Below are positions 25,915-33,324 of a stretch of DNA of 64,000 bases, piece after piece. The notes beneath the pieces are model-generated. The model ran no database searches. It was given only the letters and a program-made list of their open reading frames with translations, and was not told where the DNA came from. The stretch spans positions 3,596,001 through 3,660,000 of the forward strand of contig NC_015953.1 in the NCBI RefSeq assembly GCF_000177195.2, read 5' to 3'. The position numbers and the translations under genes were made by a program. The DNA comes from Streptomyces sp. SirexAA-E (lineage in GTDB: Bacteria > Actinomycetota > Actinomycetes > Streptomycetales > Streptomycetaceae). Each line of letters starts with the position of its first letter. Position 1 is the first letter of the stretch.

Positions 25915-26524
25915 GTCGATCCGTCACGGGCTTCTGGCCCTTCTGGAACGGGGGCCTCGGTACGGCTCCCAGCTCCGCACCGAATTCGAGTCCCGCACGG
26001 GCTCCACCTGGCCGCTGAACGTCGGCCAGGTCTACACGACGCTCAGCCGGCTGGAACGTGACGGCATGGTCACCCAGGACGGCGAGGACGACGCCGGACA
26101 CACGCTCTACTCGATCACCGACGACGGCCGCACCGAGCTGCGCAACTGGTTCGGGACGCCCGTCGACCGCAGCCACCCGCCCAGGGACGAGCTGGCCATC
26201 AAGCTCGCCATGGCCGTGGGGGCGCCCGGGGTCGACATCCGGGCCGTCATCCAGTCACAGCGCAGCCACACGCTGAAGGCCATGCAGGACTACACGCGGC
26301 TGAAGGCACAGGCGCTCGCCGACGTCCCCTCGGACCGCGACGAGGTGGCCTGGCTGCTCGTGGTGGAACAGCTGATCTTCCAGGCCGAGGCGGAGGCCCG
26401 GTGGCTGGACCACTGCGAGTCCCGCCTCGTACGCCTCGCCGAGGCCGCCGCCACGGAGCCCCCCGCCCGTCCTGCTACGCCCGCCGTACGCCGGACCACG
26501 CGGGCCGAGGGGTCCCGCCGCTGA
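25913..26524 (+). CDS. PadR family transcriptional regulator
   Basis: 203-residue regulator. The winged helix is MSIRHGLLALLERGPRYGSQLRTEFESRTGSTWPLNVGQVYTTLSRLERDGMV, and a C-terminal Vir-type helical dimerisation domain follows (EVAWLLVVEQLIFQAEAEARWLDHCESRL). ATG at 25913 begins at the conserved MSIRHGLL, inside an operator, and no ribosome site precedes it, so leaderless translation is plausible. It lies 72 bp upstream of the ABC transporter genes and is the obvious candidate for their control. Confidence 0.92.
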   Translation: MSIRHGLLALLERGPRYGSQLRTEFESRTGSTWPLNVGQVYTTLSRLERDGMVTQDGEDDAGHTLYSITDDGRTELRNWFGTPVDRSHPPRDELAIKLAMAVGAPGVDIRAVIQSQRSHTLKAMQDYTRLKAQALADVPSDRDEVAWLLVVEQLIFQAEAEARWLDHCESRLVRLAEAAATEPPARPATPAVRRTTRAEGSRR

Positions 26525-26596
26525 CCGGGGGCCGGCTCGGCCCCGCACCTGCGTACCGCGTCTTCCGTACTTCTTCCTCAGGGGGAACCACCCGCC

Positions 26597-27361
26597 ATGC
26601 CCTTGTCCGTCCCTGCCCCGTCCACCGGTCCGTCCGTGGACGGGCCGGTCCTCGAACTGCGGGCGCTGACCCGTACCCACGGCTCCGGTGCCGCGGAGGT
26701 GCACGCCCTGCGGGGCATCGACCTGTCCGTGCGCACCGGCGAGCTCGTCGCCGTCATGGGACCCTCCGGCTCCGGCAAGTCCACCCTCCTGACCCTGGCC
26801 GGCGGGCTCGACACCGCGACCAGCGGCCAGGTCGTCATCGAGGGCCAGGACCTCTCCACGCTGGGCCACCGAGGGCTCGCCGCCCTGCGCCGCCGCAGCG
26901 TGGGCTACGTCTTCCAGGACTACAACCTGATACCCGCCCTCACCGCGGCGGAGAACATCGCCCTGCCCCGGGAGCTGGACGGCGTCTCCGTCCGCAAGGC
27001 GCGCAAGGAGGCCGTGGCCGCTCTGGAGGAGATGGGCCTGGCCGACGTCGCCGACCGCTTCCCGGACGAGATGTCCGGCGGCCAGCAGCAGCGGGTCGCC
27101 ATCGCACGCGCCCTCGTCGGCGACCGGCGCCTGGTGCTCGCCGACGAACCCACCGGGGCCCTCGACTCCGAGACCGGTGAAACCGTCCTGGCCCTGCTCC
27201 GCAACCGCTGTGACCAGGGGGCGGCCGGCGTGATGGTGACGCACGAGCCCCGGTACGCGGCCTGGGCGGACCGGGTCGTCTTCCTCCGGGACGGCTCGGT
27301 CGTGGACCAGACGCTGTCCGCCCGGGCCGAGTCGCTGCTCACCGCGGAGGGGGCCGAGTGA
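26597..27361 (+). CDS. ABC transporter ATP-binding protein (MacB/LolD type)
   Basis: 254-residue ATPase with Walker A GPSGSGKST (55-63), Q-loop VGYVFQDYNLIPALTAAEN, signature MSGGQQQRVAIARAL, Walker B LVLADEPTGALDS, and switch His in VMVTHEP. The class powers FtsX-type permeases in mechanotransmission rather than classical import. Its stop overlaps the permease start as GTGA. A strong ribosome site (CAGGGGGAACC) is present. Confidence 0.93.
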   Translation: MPLSVPAPSTGPSVDGPVLELRALTRTHGSGAAEVHALRGIDLSVRTGELVAVMGPSGSGKSTLLTLAGGLDTATSGQVVIEGQDLSTLGHRGLAALRRRSVGYVFQDYNLIPALTAAENIALPRELDGVSVRKARKEAVAALEEMGLADVADRFPDEMSGGQQQRVAIARALVGDRRLVLADEPTGALDSETGETVLALLRNRCDQGAAGVMVTHEPRYAAWADRVVFLRDGSVVDQTLSARAESLLTAEGAE

Positions 27362-30228
27362 GCCTCCTCTCCGGCTGGCGCGCCGCCCTGCGGATCGCCC
27401 GGCGCGACGCCCTGCGGTCCAAGGGCCGCAGCGCCCTCGTCGTCGCCATGATCGCCCTGCCGGTCCTCGGGGTCACGGCCGCCGACGTCACGTACCGCAG
27501 CTCCACGCCCAGCAAGGCTGAGCAGCTGACGGCCCAGCTGGGATCGGCGGACGCGTTGTTCAGCTCGGCGGGCATCGGCCCCGTCGAGGTGGAGCAGATG
27601 CCCAACGCCACGAACTGGGGCGCACTGGACGACAGCCCGGCCGAACCGTACGCCGCCGCCGCCGACGCCGACTCCGCCCCCGTCGACGTACCGGGCACGC
27701 TCCCCGAGGGCGCCCGGTACATCACCGAGCAGGGCGTGCCCGCCACGGTCACCACCCGGCACGGCATCATCACCACCGACATCGTCGAACTGCGCACCGC
27801 GGATCCGCTCGTCCGGGGCAAGGTCGAGCTGACGAAGGGGTCCTACCCGGACGGCAAGGACCAGGTCGTGGCGACCGAGCACTTCCTGAAGTCGACGGGG
27901 CTCCACATCGGCTCCCGCACGACGCTGCGCGGTCCCGAGCAGACGTACACGATCACCGGGAGCGTGGAACTGCCCGCCGATCTGTGGCGGGAAGCGCTGT
28001 ACGCCGATCCGGGGGCGGTCATCGCGCCCTGGCAGGCCGCGTCCGACCGGGACAAGAAGGTGGTGCCGCCCCAGGTCGGTGACATGACCTGGCTGGTCGA
28101 GGGACCGGCCGGAGTCGGAGTCCCCTGGTCCGACGTGCTCACGGCCAACAAGAAGGGGGTCCTGGTGCTGTCCCGCCAGGTCGTCCTCGACCCGCCGCCC
28201 GACTCGGAGATACCGAGGGCCGCGCATGCCGGGCAGAGCTTCGAGCCGATCGAGCTGGAGCTGAGTGCCGCCCTGGTGACCGTCATCGCCATGGCCGTCC
28301 TGGAGATCGTCCTGCTGGCCGGTCCCGCCTTCGCCGTCGGTGCCCGCCGCTCCCGCAGACAGCTCGGCCTCGTCGGCACCTGCGGCGGCGACCGGAGTCA
28401 GGTACGGGCCGTGGTCCTGGCCGGCGGTGTGGTCCTCGGCGGAGTCGGCGCCACCGCCGGGGTCGCCGCGGGCATCGGGCTGACAGCCGCCTTCCGTCCG
28501 CTGATCGAGAGCTGGTCCGGGATCCGGTTCGGCGCCCTCGACATCCGTCCGCCGGAGCTGCTGGCCATCGCCGCGATCGGCCTCGTCACCGGGGTACTCG
28601 CGGCCCTGGCCCCCGCGATCGTGGCCGGCCGGCAGTCGGTGCTGGAGTCGCTCACCGGCCGTCGCGGAACACGCCGGAGCTCCCGCGTGCTCCCGCTGCT
28701 GGGCTGCGTGGCACTGGTGAGCGGCGTGGCCGTTGCCGTCCTCGGCGGCACGAGCGGCGACACGGCGATGATCGCCGGCGGGTCCGTGGTCGCGGAGCTC
28801 GGGCTGCTCGCCTGCGTCCCGGTCATCGTCGGCTTCCTGGGCCGGCTGGGCACCCGGCTGCCGCTCTCCCCCCGGATGGCCCTGCGCGACGCCGCCCGCA
28901 ACCGTGGACGTACGGCTCCGGCGGTGGCCGCGGTGATGGCGGCGGTCGCGGGAACCATGGCCATCGCCACGTACACGACCAGCGTGTCGGCGGAACACGA
29001 CTACGACTACATCCCCATGCTCACCCCCGGCACGGTGGCCCTGGTTCTGTCGGACGCGTCGGGCGTCGACCAGCTGCCCCTGGCCCGTGCCGCCACCGAA
29101 CGGAACCTGGCCGTCACCGGAGCCCGTGCCGACTTCGGGCGGGTCTGGGCCGGGTCCGACTGCTCCGTGTACTTCGAGAAGGAGAACGACTGCGGCTCGC
29201 TCGACATGGTCAAGCCGAAGGGCGAGAGCCATCGCTGCCCGCTGCAGGGTGCCGGCGCCAAGAAGCTCGCCGAGACCCTCTCCGCCGACGAGCACAAGAG
29301 GCTGATGCGGTCCCCGGCCTGCACGGACGAGTACCTGGACATGTCCGCGTTCGACACGGGAAGCAGCAAGATCGTCGTGGGGGGAGCCGAGGTGCTCACC
29401 TCGTACGTCCGGCTCGACGACCCCGCGGCGGCCGAGGCGCTGGCCGCCGGCACGCCTGTGCTCCTCAACTCGGCGTACGCGGAGAACGGCGAGGTCACCC
29501 TCAAGGCCGTCCACAGGTACAGCGACCAGGACGAGAAGAACCGGAAACCGCACCCGGGCAAGGCCGAGGTCACCACGGACCGGCTGAAGGTGTACGTCGC
29601 CCCCGCGAAGTACGCCGCCACCCCGGGAATCCGGATGATCATGCCGCAGAAGACCGCGGACCGGCTCGGTCTGCACACGGCGCCCTACGGCAGCCTCTAC
29701 ACCGTCGCGCACACGCCGACGGATGCCGAGACGCAGGCCGTGTCGGCCTCCTTCACGCAGGCCGGAGGCCGCTTCTACCTTCAGGCGGAGCACGGCGGGG
29801 CCGCCCGGGAGGACGTGGTCCTGCTGATCCTCGCCCTGTTCGCAGGCATCGTGACGCTGGGAGCCGCCGCGATCACGACCGGGCTCGCCAAGGCCGACGC
29901 GGAGGCCGACCTGACCACGCTCAGCGCGGTGGGGGCGCCCCCGCGGCTGCGGCGCACGCTCTCCGGATTCCAGTGTGTGGTGGTCGCGCTCACCGGGGTC
30001 CTGCTCGGCACGGTGGCCGGTGTCGTGCCCGCGGTGGCCCTGCGTCTGGTCGACCTGAGCAAGGCCATGGAGGCGATGCGGGAGCAGCCCATGGACTCGG
30101 CCTACACGCCGATCGTGCTGCCGTGGGAGACCCTCGGGCTGCTGGCCGTGGTCGTGCCGGTGACGGCCGGGCTGCTCGCCGCCTTGTTCGCCGGGTCGCG
30201 CCTGACCCTGACCCGGAGGGCCGGGTAG
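27358..30228 (+). CDS. FtsX-type ABC transporter permease
   Basis: 956-residue permease with an N-terminal membrane helix, a large extracytoplasmic domain, and two FtsX repeats. The first FtsX core is about residues 300-420 (VTVIAMAVLEIVLLAGPAFAVGARRSRRQLGLVGTCGGDRSQ), a central helix pair with a second periplasmic insert follows, and the last FtsX core is at about 820-950 (LLILALFAGIVTLGAAAITTGLAKADAEADLTTLSAVGA). The second insert contains several cysteines (GSDCSVYFEKENDCGSLD). Likely exports or extracts a peptide or antimicrobial from the membrane. GTG start overlaps the ATPase stop; terminator follows. Confidence 0.9.
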   Translation: MSLLSGWRAALRIARRDALRSKGRSALVVAMIALPVLGVTAADVTYRSSTPSKAEQLTAQLGSADALFSSAGIGPVEVEQMPNATNWGALDDSPAEPYAAAADADSAPVDVPGTLPEGARYITEQGVPATVTTRHGIITTDIVELRTADPLVRGKVELTKGSYPDGKDQVVATEHFLKSTGLHIGSRTTLRGPEQTYTITGSVELPADLWREALYADPGAVIAPWQAASDRDKKVVPPQVGDMTWLVEGPAGVGVPWSDVLTANKKGVLVLSRQVVLDPPPDSEIPRAAHAGQSFEPIELELSAALVTVIAMAVLEIVLLAGPAFAVGARRSRRQLGLVGTCGGDRSQVRAVVLAGGVVLGGVGATAGVAAGIGLTAAFRPLIESWSGIRFGALDIRPPELLAIAAIGLVTGVLAALAPAIVAGRQSVLESLTGRRGTRRSSRVLPLLGCVALVSGVAVAVLGGTSGDTAMIAGGSVVAELGLLACVPVIVGFLGRLGTRLPLSPRMALRDAARNRGRTAPAVAAVMAAVAGTMAIATYTTSVSAEHDYDYIPMLTPGTVALVLSDASGVDQLPLARAATERNLAVTGARADFGRVWAGSDCSVYFEKENDCGSLDMVKPKGESHRCPLQGAGAKKLAETLSADEHKRLMRSPACTDEYLDMSAFDTGSSKIVVGGAEVLTSYVRLDDPAAAEALAAGTPVLLNSAYAENGEVTLKAVHRYSDQDEKNRKPHPGKAEVTTDRLKVYVAPAKYAATPGIRMIMPQKTADRLGLHTAPYGSLYTVAHTPTDAETQAVSASFTQAGGRFYLQAEHGGAAREDVVLLILALFAGIVTLGAAAITTGLAKADAEADLTTLSAVGAPPRLRRTLSGFQCVVVALTGVLLGTVAGVVPAVALRLVDLSKAMEAMREQPMDSAYTPIVLPWETLGLLAVVVPVTAGLLAALFAGSRLTLTRRAG

Positions 30229-30277
30229 GCGGGCCCCGGCGCCTCGTGGGGCCGGGGCGGGTTCGACCGGCTGTTCA

Positions 30278-30319
30278 GGTGCCCCCGGGAAAGGTGGATC
30301 ATGCTTTTCCGGGGGCACC
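30278..30319 (+). terminator. Terminator after PadR-ABC operon
   Basis: GGTGCCCCCGGGAAA (30278-30292) pairs with TTTTCCGGGGGCACC (30305-30319), with two mismatched positions, forming a strong hairpin 49 bp past the permease stop. Confidence 0.8.
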
Positions 30320-30356
30320 ACCATGACGTACGGCTCGTGTGCGAGACAATGGCGAC

Positions 30357-30908
30357 ATGGAGATGCCGAGGAATGACCGGTCGCAGGAGCACCCCCAAGT
30401 CCTCGTGGTGGGGCAGGACGGAATGGCCATCGGCGGCGGTGGTGGCGGTGACGAAGAGTCGCGCGAGGTCCCGGTGACGGAGATGGTCGAGCAGCCCGCG
30501 AAGGTCATGCGCATCGGCAGCATGATCAAGCAGCTTCTGGAAGAGGTCAGGGCGGCTCCTCTCGACGAGGCGAGCCGGGTGCGGCTGAAGGAGATCCACG
30601 CGGGCTCCGTGAAGGAGCTGGAGGACGGCCTGGCGCCCGAGCTGGTCGAGGAGCTGGAACGCCTCTCGCTGCCGTTCACCGAGGACTCCATCCCTTCCGA
30701 GGCGGAGCTGCGGATCGCGCAGGCCCAGCTGGTCGGCTGGCTGGAAGGCCTGTTCCACGGCATCCAGACGGCTCTGTTCGCCCAGCAGATGGCGGCCCGC
30801 GCGCAGCTTGAGCAGATGCGGCGTGCCCTTCCCCCGGGCGCACTCCACGAGGAGGACCAGGACGGCCCCGACCCGCACGGTCCGGCGCGCTCCGGCCCGT
30901 ACCTGTAA
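30357..30908 (+). CDS. bpa: Bacterial proteasome activator Bpa
   Basis: 183-residue ortholog of the ATP-independent proteasome activator Bpa/PafE (Rv3780 family). It forms a dodecameric ring on the 20S proteasome and promotes degradation of unfolded proteins. A four-helix core is visible (VTEMVEQPAKVMRIGSMIKQLLEEV, SRVRLKEIHAGSVKELEDGLAPELVEELERL, and AQAQLVGWLEGLFHGIQTALFAQQMAARAQLEQM). The C-terminus ends in GPYL, equivalent to the GQYL tail used for proteasome docking. ATG 30357 is preferred; GTG 30339 is in frame. No clear ribosome site precedes either start. Confidence 0.93.
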   Translation: MEMPRNDRSQEHPQVLVVGQDGMAIGGGGGGDEESREVPVTEMVEQPAKVMRIGSMIKQLLEEVRAAPLDEASRVRLKEIHAGSVKELEDGLAPELVEELERLSLPFTEDSIPSEAELRIAQAQLVGWLEGLFHGIQTALFAQQMAARAQLEQMRRALPPGALHEEDQDGPDPHGPARSGPYL

Positions 30909-30911
30909 CCA

Positions 30912-30950
30912 CGCGTACGCCGCACGTGTGTTCCGTGTGCGGCGTACGTG
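30912..30950. terminator. First of two strong hairpins after bpa
   Basis: CGTACGCCGCAC (30914-30925) and GTGCGGCGTACG (30937-30948) form a perfect 12-bp stem, starting 5 bp after the bpa stop. Confidence 0.88.
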
Positions 30951-30952
30951 GC

Positions 30953-30983
30953 GAGGCCCGGCACACATGGTGTGCCGGGCCTC
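30953..30983. terminator. Second strong hairpin after bpa
   Basis: GAGGCCCGGCACAC (30953-30966) pairs perfectly with GTGTGCCGGGCCTC (30970-30983) around ATG, giving a 14-bp stem 3 bp after the first hairpin. Convergent genes suggest the pair serves both strands. Confidence 0.88.
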
Positions 30984-31070
30984 GGTGTGCGTCGGCCGGT
31001 GTGGGCGCCGGGTCGGGCCGATGTGCGCCGGGCCGCTGTGTGTGTCCGGGGCTACGGGGGCGGCTCTGCG

Positions 31071-31130
31071 GCCGTGCTCGGGCTCAGGCCGCCGTGCTCG
31101 GGCTCAGGCCCCCGTACTCGGGCTCAGGCC
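31071..31130. repeat. 20-bp tandem repeat x3 overlapping oxidoreductase 3' end
   Basis: Units at 31071-31090, 31091-31110 and 31111-31130; the first two are identical and the third differs at two bases. The last unit includes the stop codon of the quinone oxidoreductase, so the repeat appears to have expanded outward from the gene end. Confidence 0.85.
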
Positions 31131-32110
31131 GCAGGGGTCTGGAGGAGCACCTTGCCGATGTGGGTGCTCGACTCCAGCACCCGGTGGGCCTCCGCCGCGT
31201 CCGCCATCGGCAGTGTGCGGTCCACGATCGGCCGGACGACGCCGTCGGCGATCAGCGGCCAGACGTGTTCCCGTACGGCCGCGATGATCGCCGCCTTCTC
31301 CGCGAGCGGCCGACTCCGCAGCGAGGTCGCCGTGACGGCGGCCCGCTTGGTGAGCAGGGCGTTCAGGTTCAGCTCGCCCTTGGCGCCGCCCTGGAGGCCG
31401 ATGATCGCCAGTCGGCCGTTGACCGCGAGAGCCCGGACGTTCCGGTCCAGGTACTTGGCCCCGACGATGTCGAGGATGACGTCCGCGCCCACGCCGTCCG
31501 TCGCCTGGCGAAGCTCCTCCACGAAGTCCTGTTCGCGGTAGTCGATGAGGATGTCGGCCCCCAGCTCCTTGCACCGGGCCAGCTTCTCGGGGCCGCCCGC
31601 CGTCACCGCGACGCGCGCGCCGACGGCCTTGGCGAGCTGGATCGCCATGGTGCCGATTCCGCTGGACCCGCCGTGGACCAGCAGGGTCTCGCCAGGGCGC
31701 AGGTGGGCCACCATGAAGACGTTGGACCAGACGGTCGCGGTCACCTCGGGCAGCGCCGCGGCAACCGTCAGATCGACCCCCTCGGGCACGGGCAGCAGTT
31801 GGCCGGACGGCACGGCGACCTTCTCCGCGTAGCCGCCCCCCGCGAGCAGACCACACACCTCGTCGCCCACGGACCAGCCGGTCACCCCCGGGCCGAGCGC
31901 CGCGACCCGACCCGCGCATTCGAGACCGGGGTAGGGAGAGGCACCCGGAGGCGGGTTGTAGAAGCCCTGCCGCTGGAGAACATCGGCCCGGTTGACCGCG
32001 CTGGACACGACCTCGACGAGGACTTCGCCCTCGCCTGGTACGGGATCAGGGACCTCGGCCCATACGAGCGCCTCGGGGCCACCGGGTTCGGGGATCGTGA
32101 TCGCATACAT
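31124..32110 (-). CDS. NAD(P)H-quinone oxidoreductase, zinc-independent MDR family
   Basis: 328-residue medium-chain reductase of the PIG3/QOR type, reducing quinones with NADPH in the cytosol. Motifs: SSAVNRADVLQRQGFY (about 36-51), GLECAGRVAALGPGV, NADPH-binding VHGGSSGIGTMAIQLAKAVGARV (about 146-168), and C-terminal VDRTLPMADAAEAHRVLESSTHIGKVLL. Catalytic zinc ligands of alcohol dehydrogenases are absent, as expected for this branch. It is monocistronic, with tandem repeats at its 3' end. Confidence 0.93.
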   Translation of the reverse strand: MYAITIPEPGGPEALVWAEVPDPVPGEGEVLVEVVSSAVNRADVLQRQGFYNPPPGASPYPGLECAGRVAALGPGVTGWSVGDEVCGLLAGGGYAEKVAVPSGQLLPVPEGVDLTVAAALPEVTATVWSNVFMVAHLRPGETLLVHGGSSGIGTMAIQLAKAVGARVAVTAGGPEKLARCKELGADILIDYREQDFVEELRQATDGVGADVILDIVGAKYLDRNVRALAVNGRLAIIGLQGGAKGELNLNALLTKRAAVTATSLRSRPLAEKAAIIAAVREHVWPLIADGVVRPIVDRTLPMADAAEAHRVLESSTHIGKVLLQTPAA

Positions 32111-32213
32111 GGGCGCGAGGCTACTCCGTGCGGCGCCCAGGAGCGTTCAGACCTGCCTGCGGGTCCCGGTCGGGCCGCTCCACGCCCGCTCCACGCCCTC
32201 GGCGCTTCCCTCC

Positions 32214-33293
32214 CTACGGTCGCGGGTTGGACTGCGGAGGATGGGCCACCTGCGGGCCTGCGGGCGGAGATGCGCGCACGATGGTGATCAACCGGTCCGT
32301 CAGCTGGAGCGGGCTCGCCGCCGGATCGTCGTAACCCAGCAGCCGGTGACCACGGAGCACGCTGACCACCAGGTCACCGGTCTCCCGGACGTTCTTGCCC
32401 ACCTCGGCCTTTATCACCGGCCGTTCGACGAGGTCGAGCCCGCTGCCCTGCTGGATGAGGTCCTCCATCACCGTGCCCGCGCTGGGACTCAGGACGGACA
32501 GGCCGAGCAGACGGCCCGCCGCACTCGCGCTGGTGATCACGGCGTCGGCACCCGACTGACGCAGCAGCGGCGCGTTCTCCTCCTCGCGCACGGCTGCCAC
32601 GATCTTCGCACCCCGGTTGAGCTGGCGAGCGGTCAGCGCCACAAGCACCGCGGTGTCGTCTCGCTGGGTGGCGATGATGACCTGCCGCGCCTTCTGGACC
32701 TCTGCCCGCAACAGCACGTCGCTGCGCGTCGCATCACCCAGCACACCGACGAACCCCTCGGCATTGGCGGCTTCGATCACCTTGCCGGCGGGGTCGACGA
32801 TGACGATCTGTTCTTTCCTCAGGCCTGTGGCACAGAGTGTCTGGATCGCCGAGCGGCCCTTCGTGCCGAAACCGACGACAACGGTGTGTTCACGCAAGTT
32901 GGATCTCCAACGGTTCAGCCGGAAGTCCTCCCGGGTCCGCTCTGTCAGGACCTCAAGGGTGGTGCCGACCAAGATGATCAGGAAGAGCACGCGCAACGGC
33001 GTCACCAGCACGACGTTGACCAGCCTGGCCGGATCGCTGTAGGGGACGATGTCGCCGTAACCGGTCGTCGACAGGGTCACCGTCGCGTAGTAGACGGCGT
33101 CGAGGAAGTCGACCTTGCTGTCGGCGTTGTCGTGGTACCCGTCCCGGTCCGCCCAGACGATGAACACCGTGACGGCCAGCACCGTGAGGGCCATCGCGAG
33201 CCGTTTGGCGACCTGGCGGAGCGGTCGGTCCACCACACGCCGGGGCAGAAGCACCCGCGTGGGTACGACGTGCTCGTCGGCGCGCCTGGCCAT
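32214..33293 (-). CDS. Potassium channel with RCK (TrkA-N/TrkA-C) domains
   Basis: 359-residue two-helix K+ channel. TM1 lies at about 32-48 (LAMALTVLAVTVFIVWA). The pore helix and selectivity filter TLSTTGYGD are at about 73-81, and TM2 (VLVTPLRVLFLIILVGTTLEVL) at about 95-116. A Rossmann TrkA-N domain (VVVGFGTKGRSAIQTL) and a TrkA-C domain follow, like MthK-type ligand-gated channels. The start is uncertain: ATG 33291-33293 is conserved-looking, while in-frame upstream codons run through a parS site and have no ribosome sequence. Same strand as and just downstream of the MoeA-like gene. Confidence 0.92.
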   Translation of the reverse strand: MARRADEHVVPTRVLLPRRVVDRPLRQVAKRLAMALTVLAVTVFIVWADRDGYHDNADSKVDFLDAVYYATVTLSTTGYGDIVPYSDPARLVNVVLVTPLRVLFLIILVGTTLEVLTERTREDFRLNRWRSNLREHTVVVGFGTKGRSAIQTLCATGLRKEQIVIVDPAGKVIEAANAEGFVGVLGDATRSDVLLRAEVQKARQVIIATQRDDTAVLVALTARQLNRGAKIVAAVREEENAPLLRQSGADAVITSASAAGRLLGLSVLSPSAGTVMEDLIQQGSGLDLVERPVIKAEVGKNVRETGDLVVSVLRGHRLLGYDDPAASPLQLTDRLITIVRASPPAGPQVAHPPQSNPRP

Positions 33294-33310
33294 CGCATCG
33301 TGGCCGGGAA

Positions 33311-33324
33311 GTTTCACGTGAAAC
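33311..33324. other. parS centromere-like site 2
   Basis: Exact GTTTCACGTGAAAC. It overlaps the TGA stop codon (33314-33316) of the MoeA-like gene and lies 18 bp before the channel start codon, so ParB binding could affect expression of the channel. Confidence 0.93.

Noticed and set aside
26920..30324. A 1134-codon minus-strand open frame opposite the ABC permease
   Set aside because: Arg/Gly/His/Gln-rich low-complexity product with no family resemblance, antiparallel to a clear FtsX permease; a GC-skew artefact.
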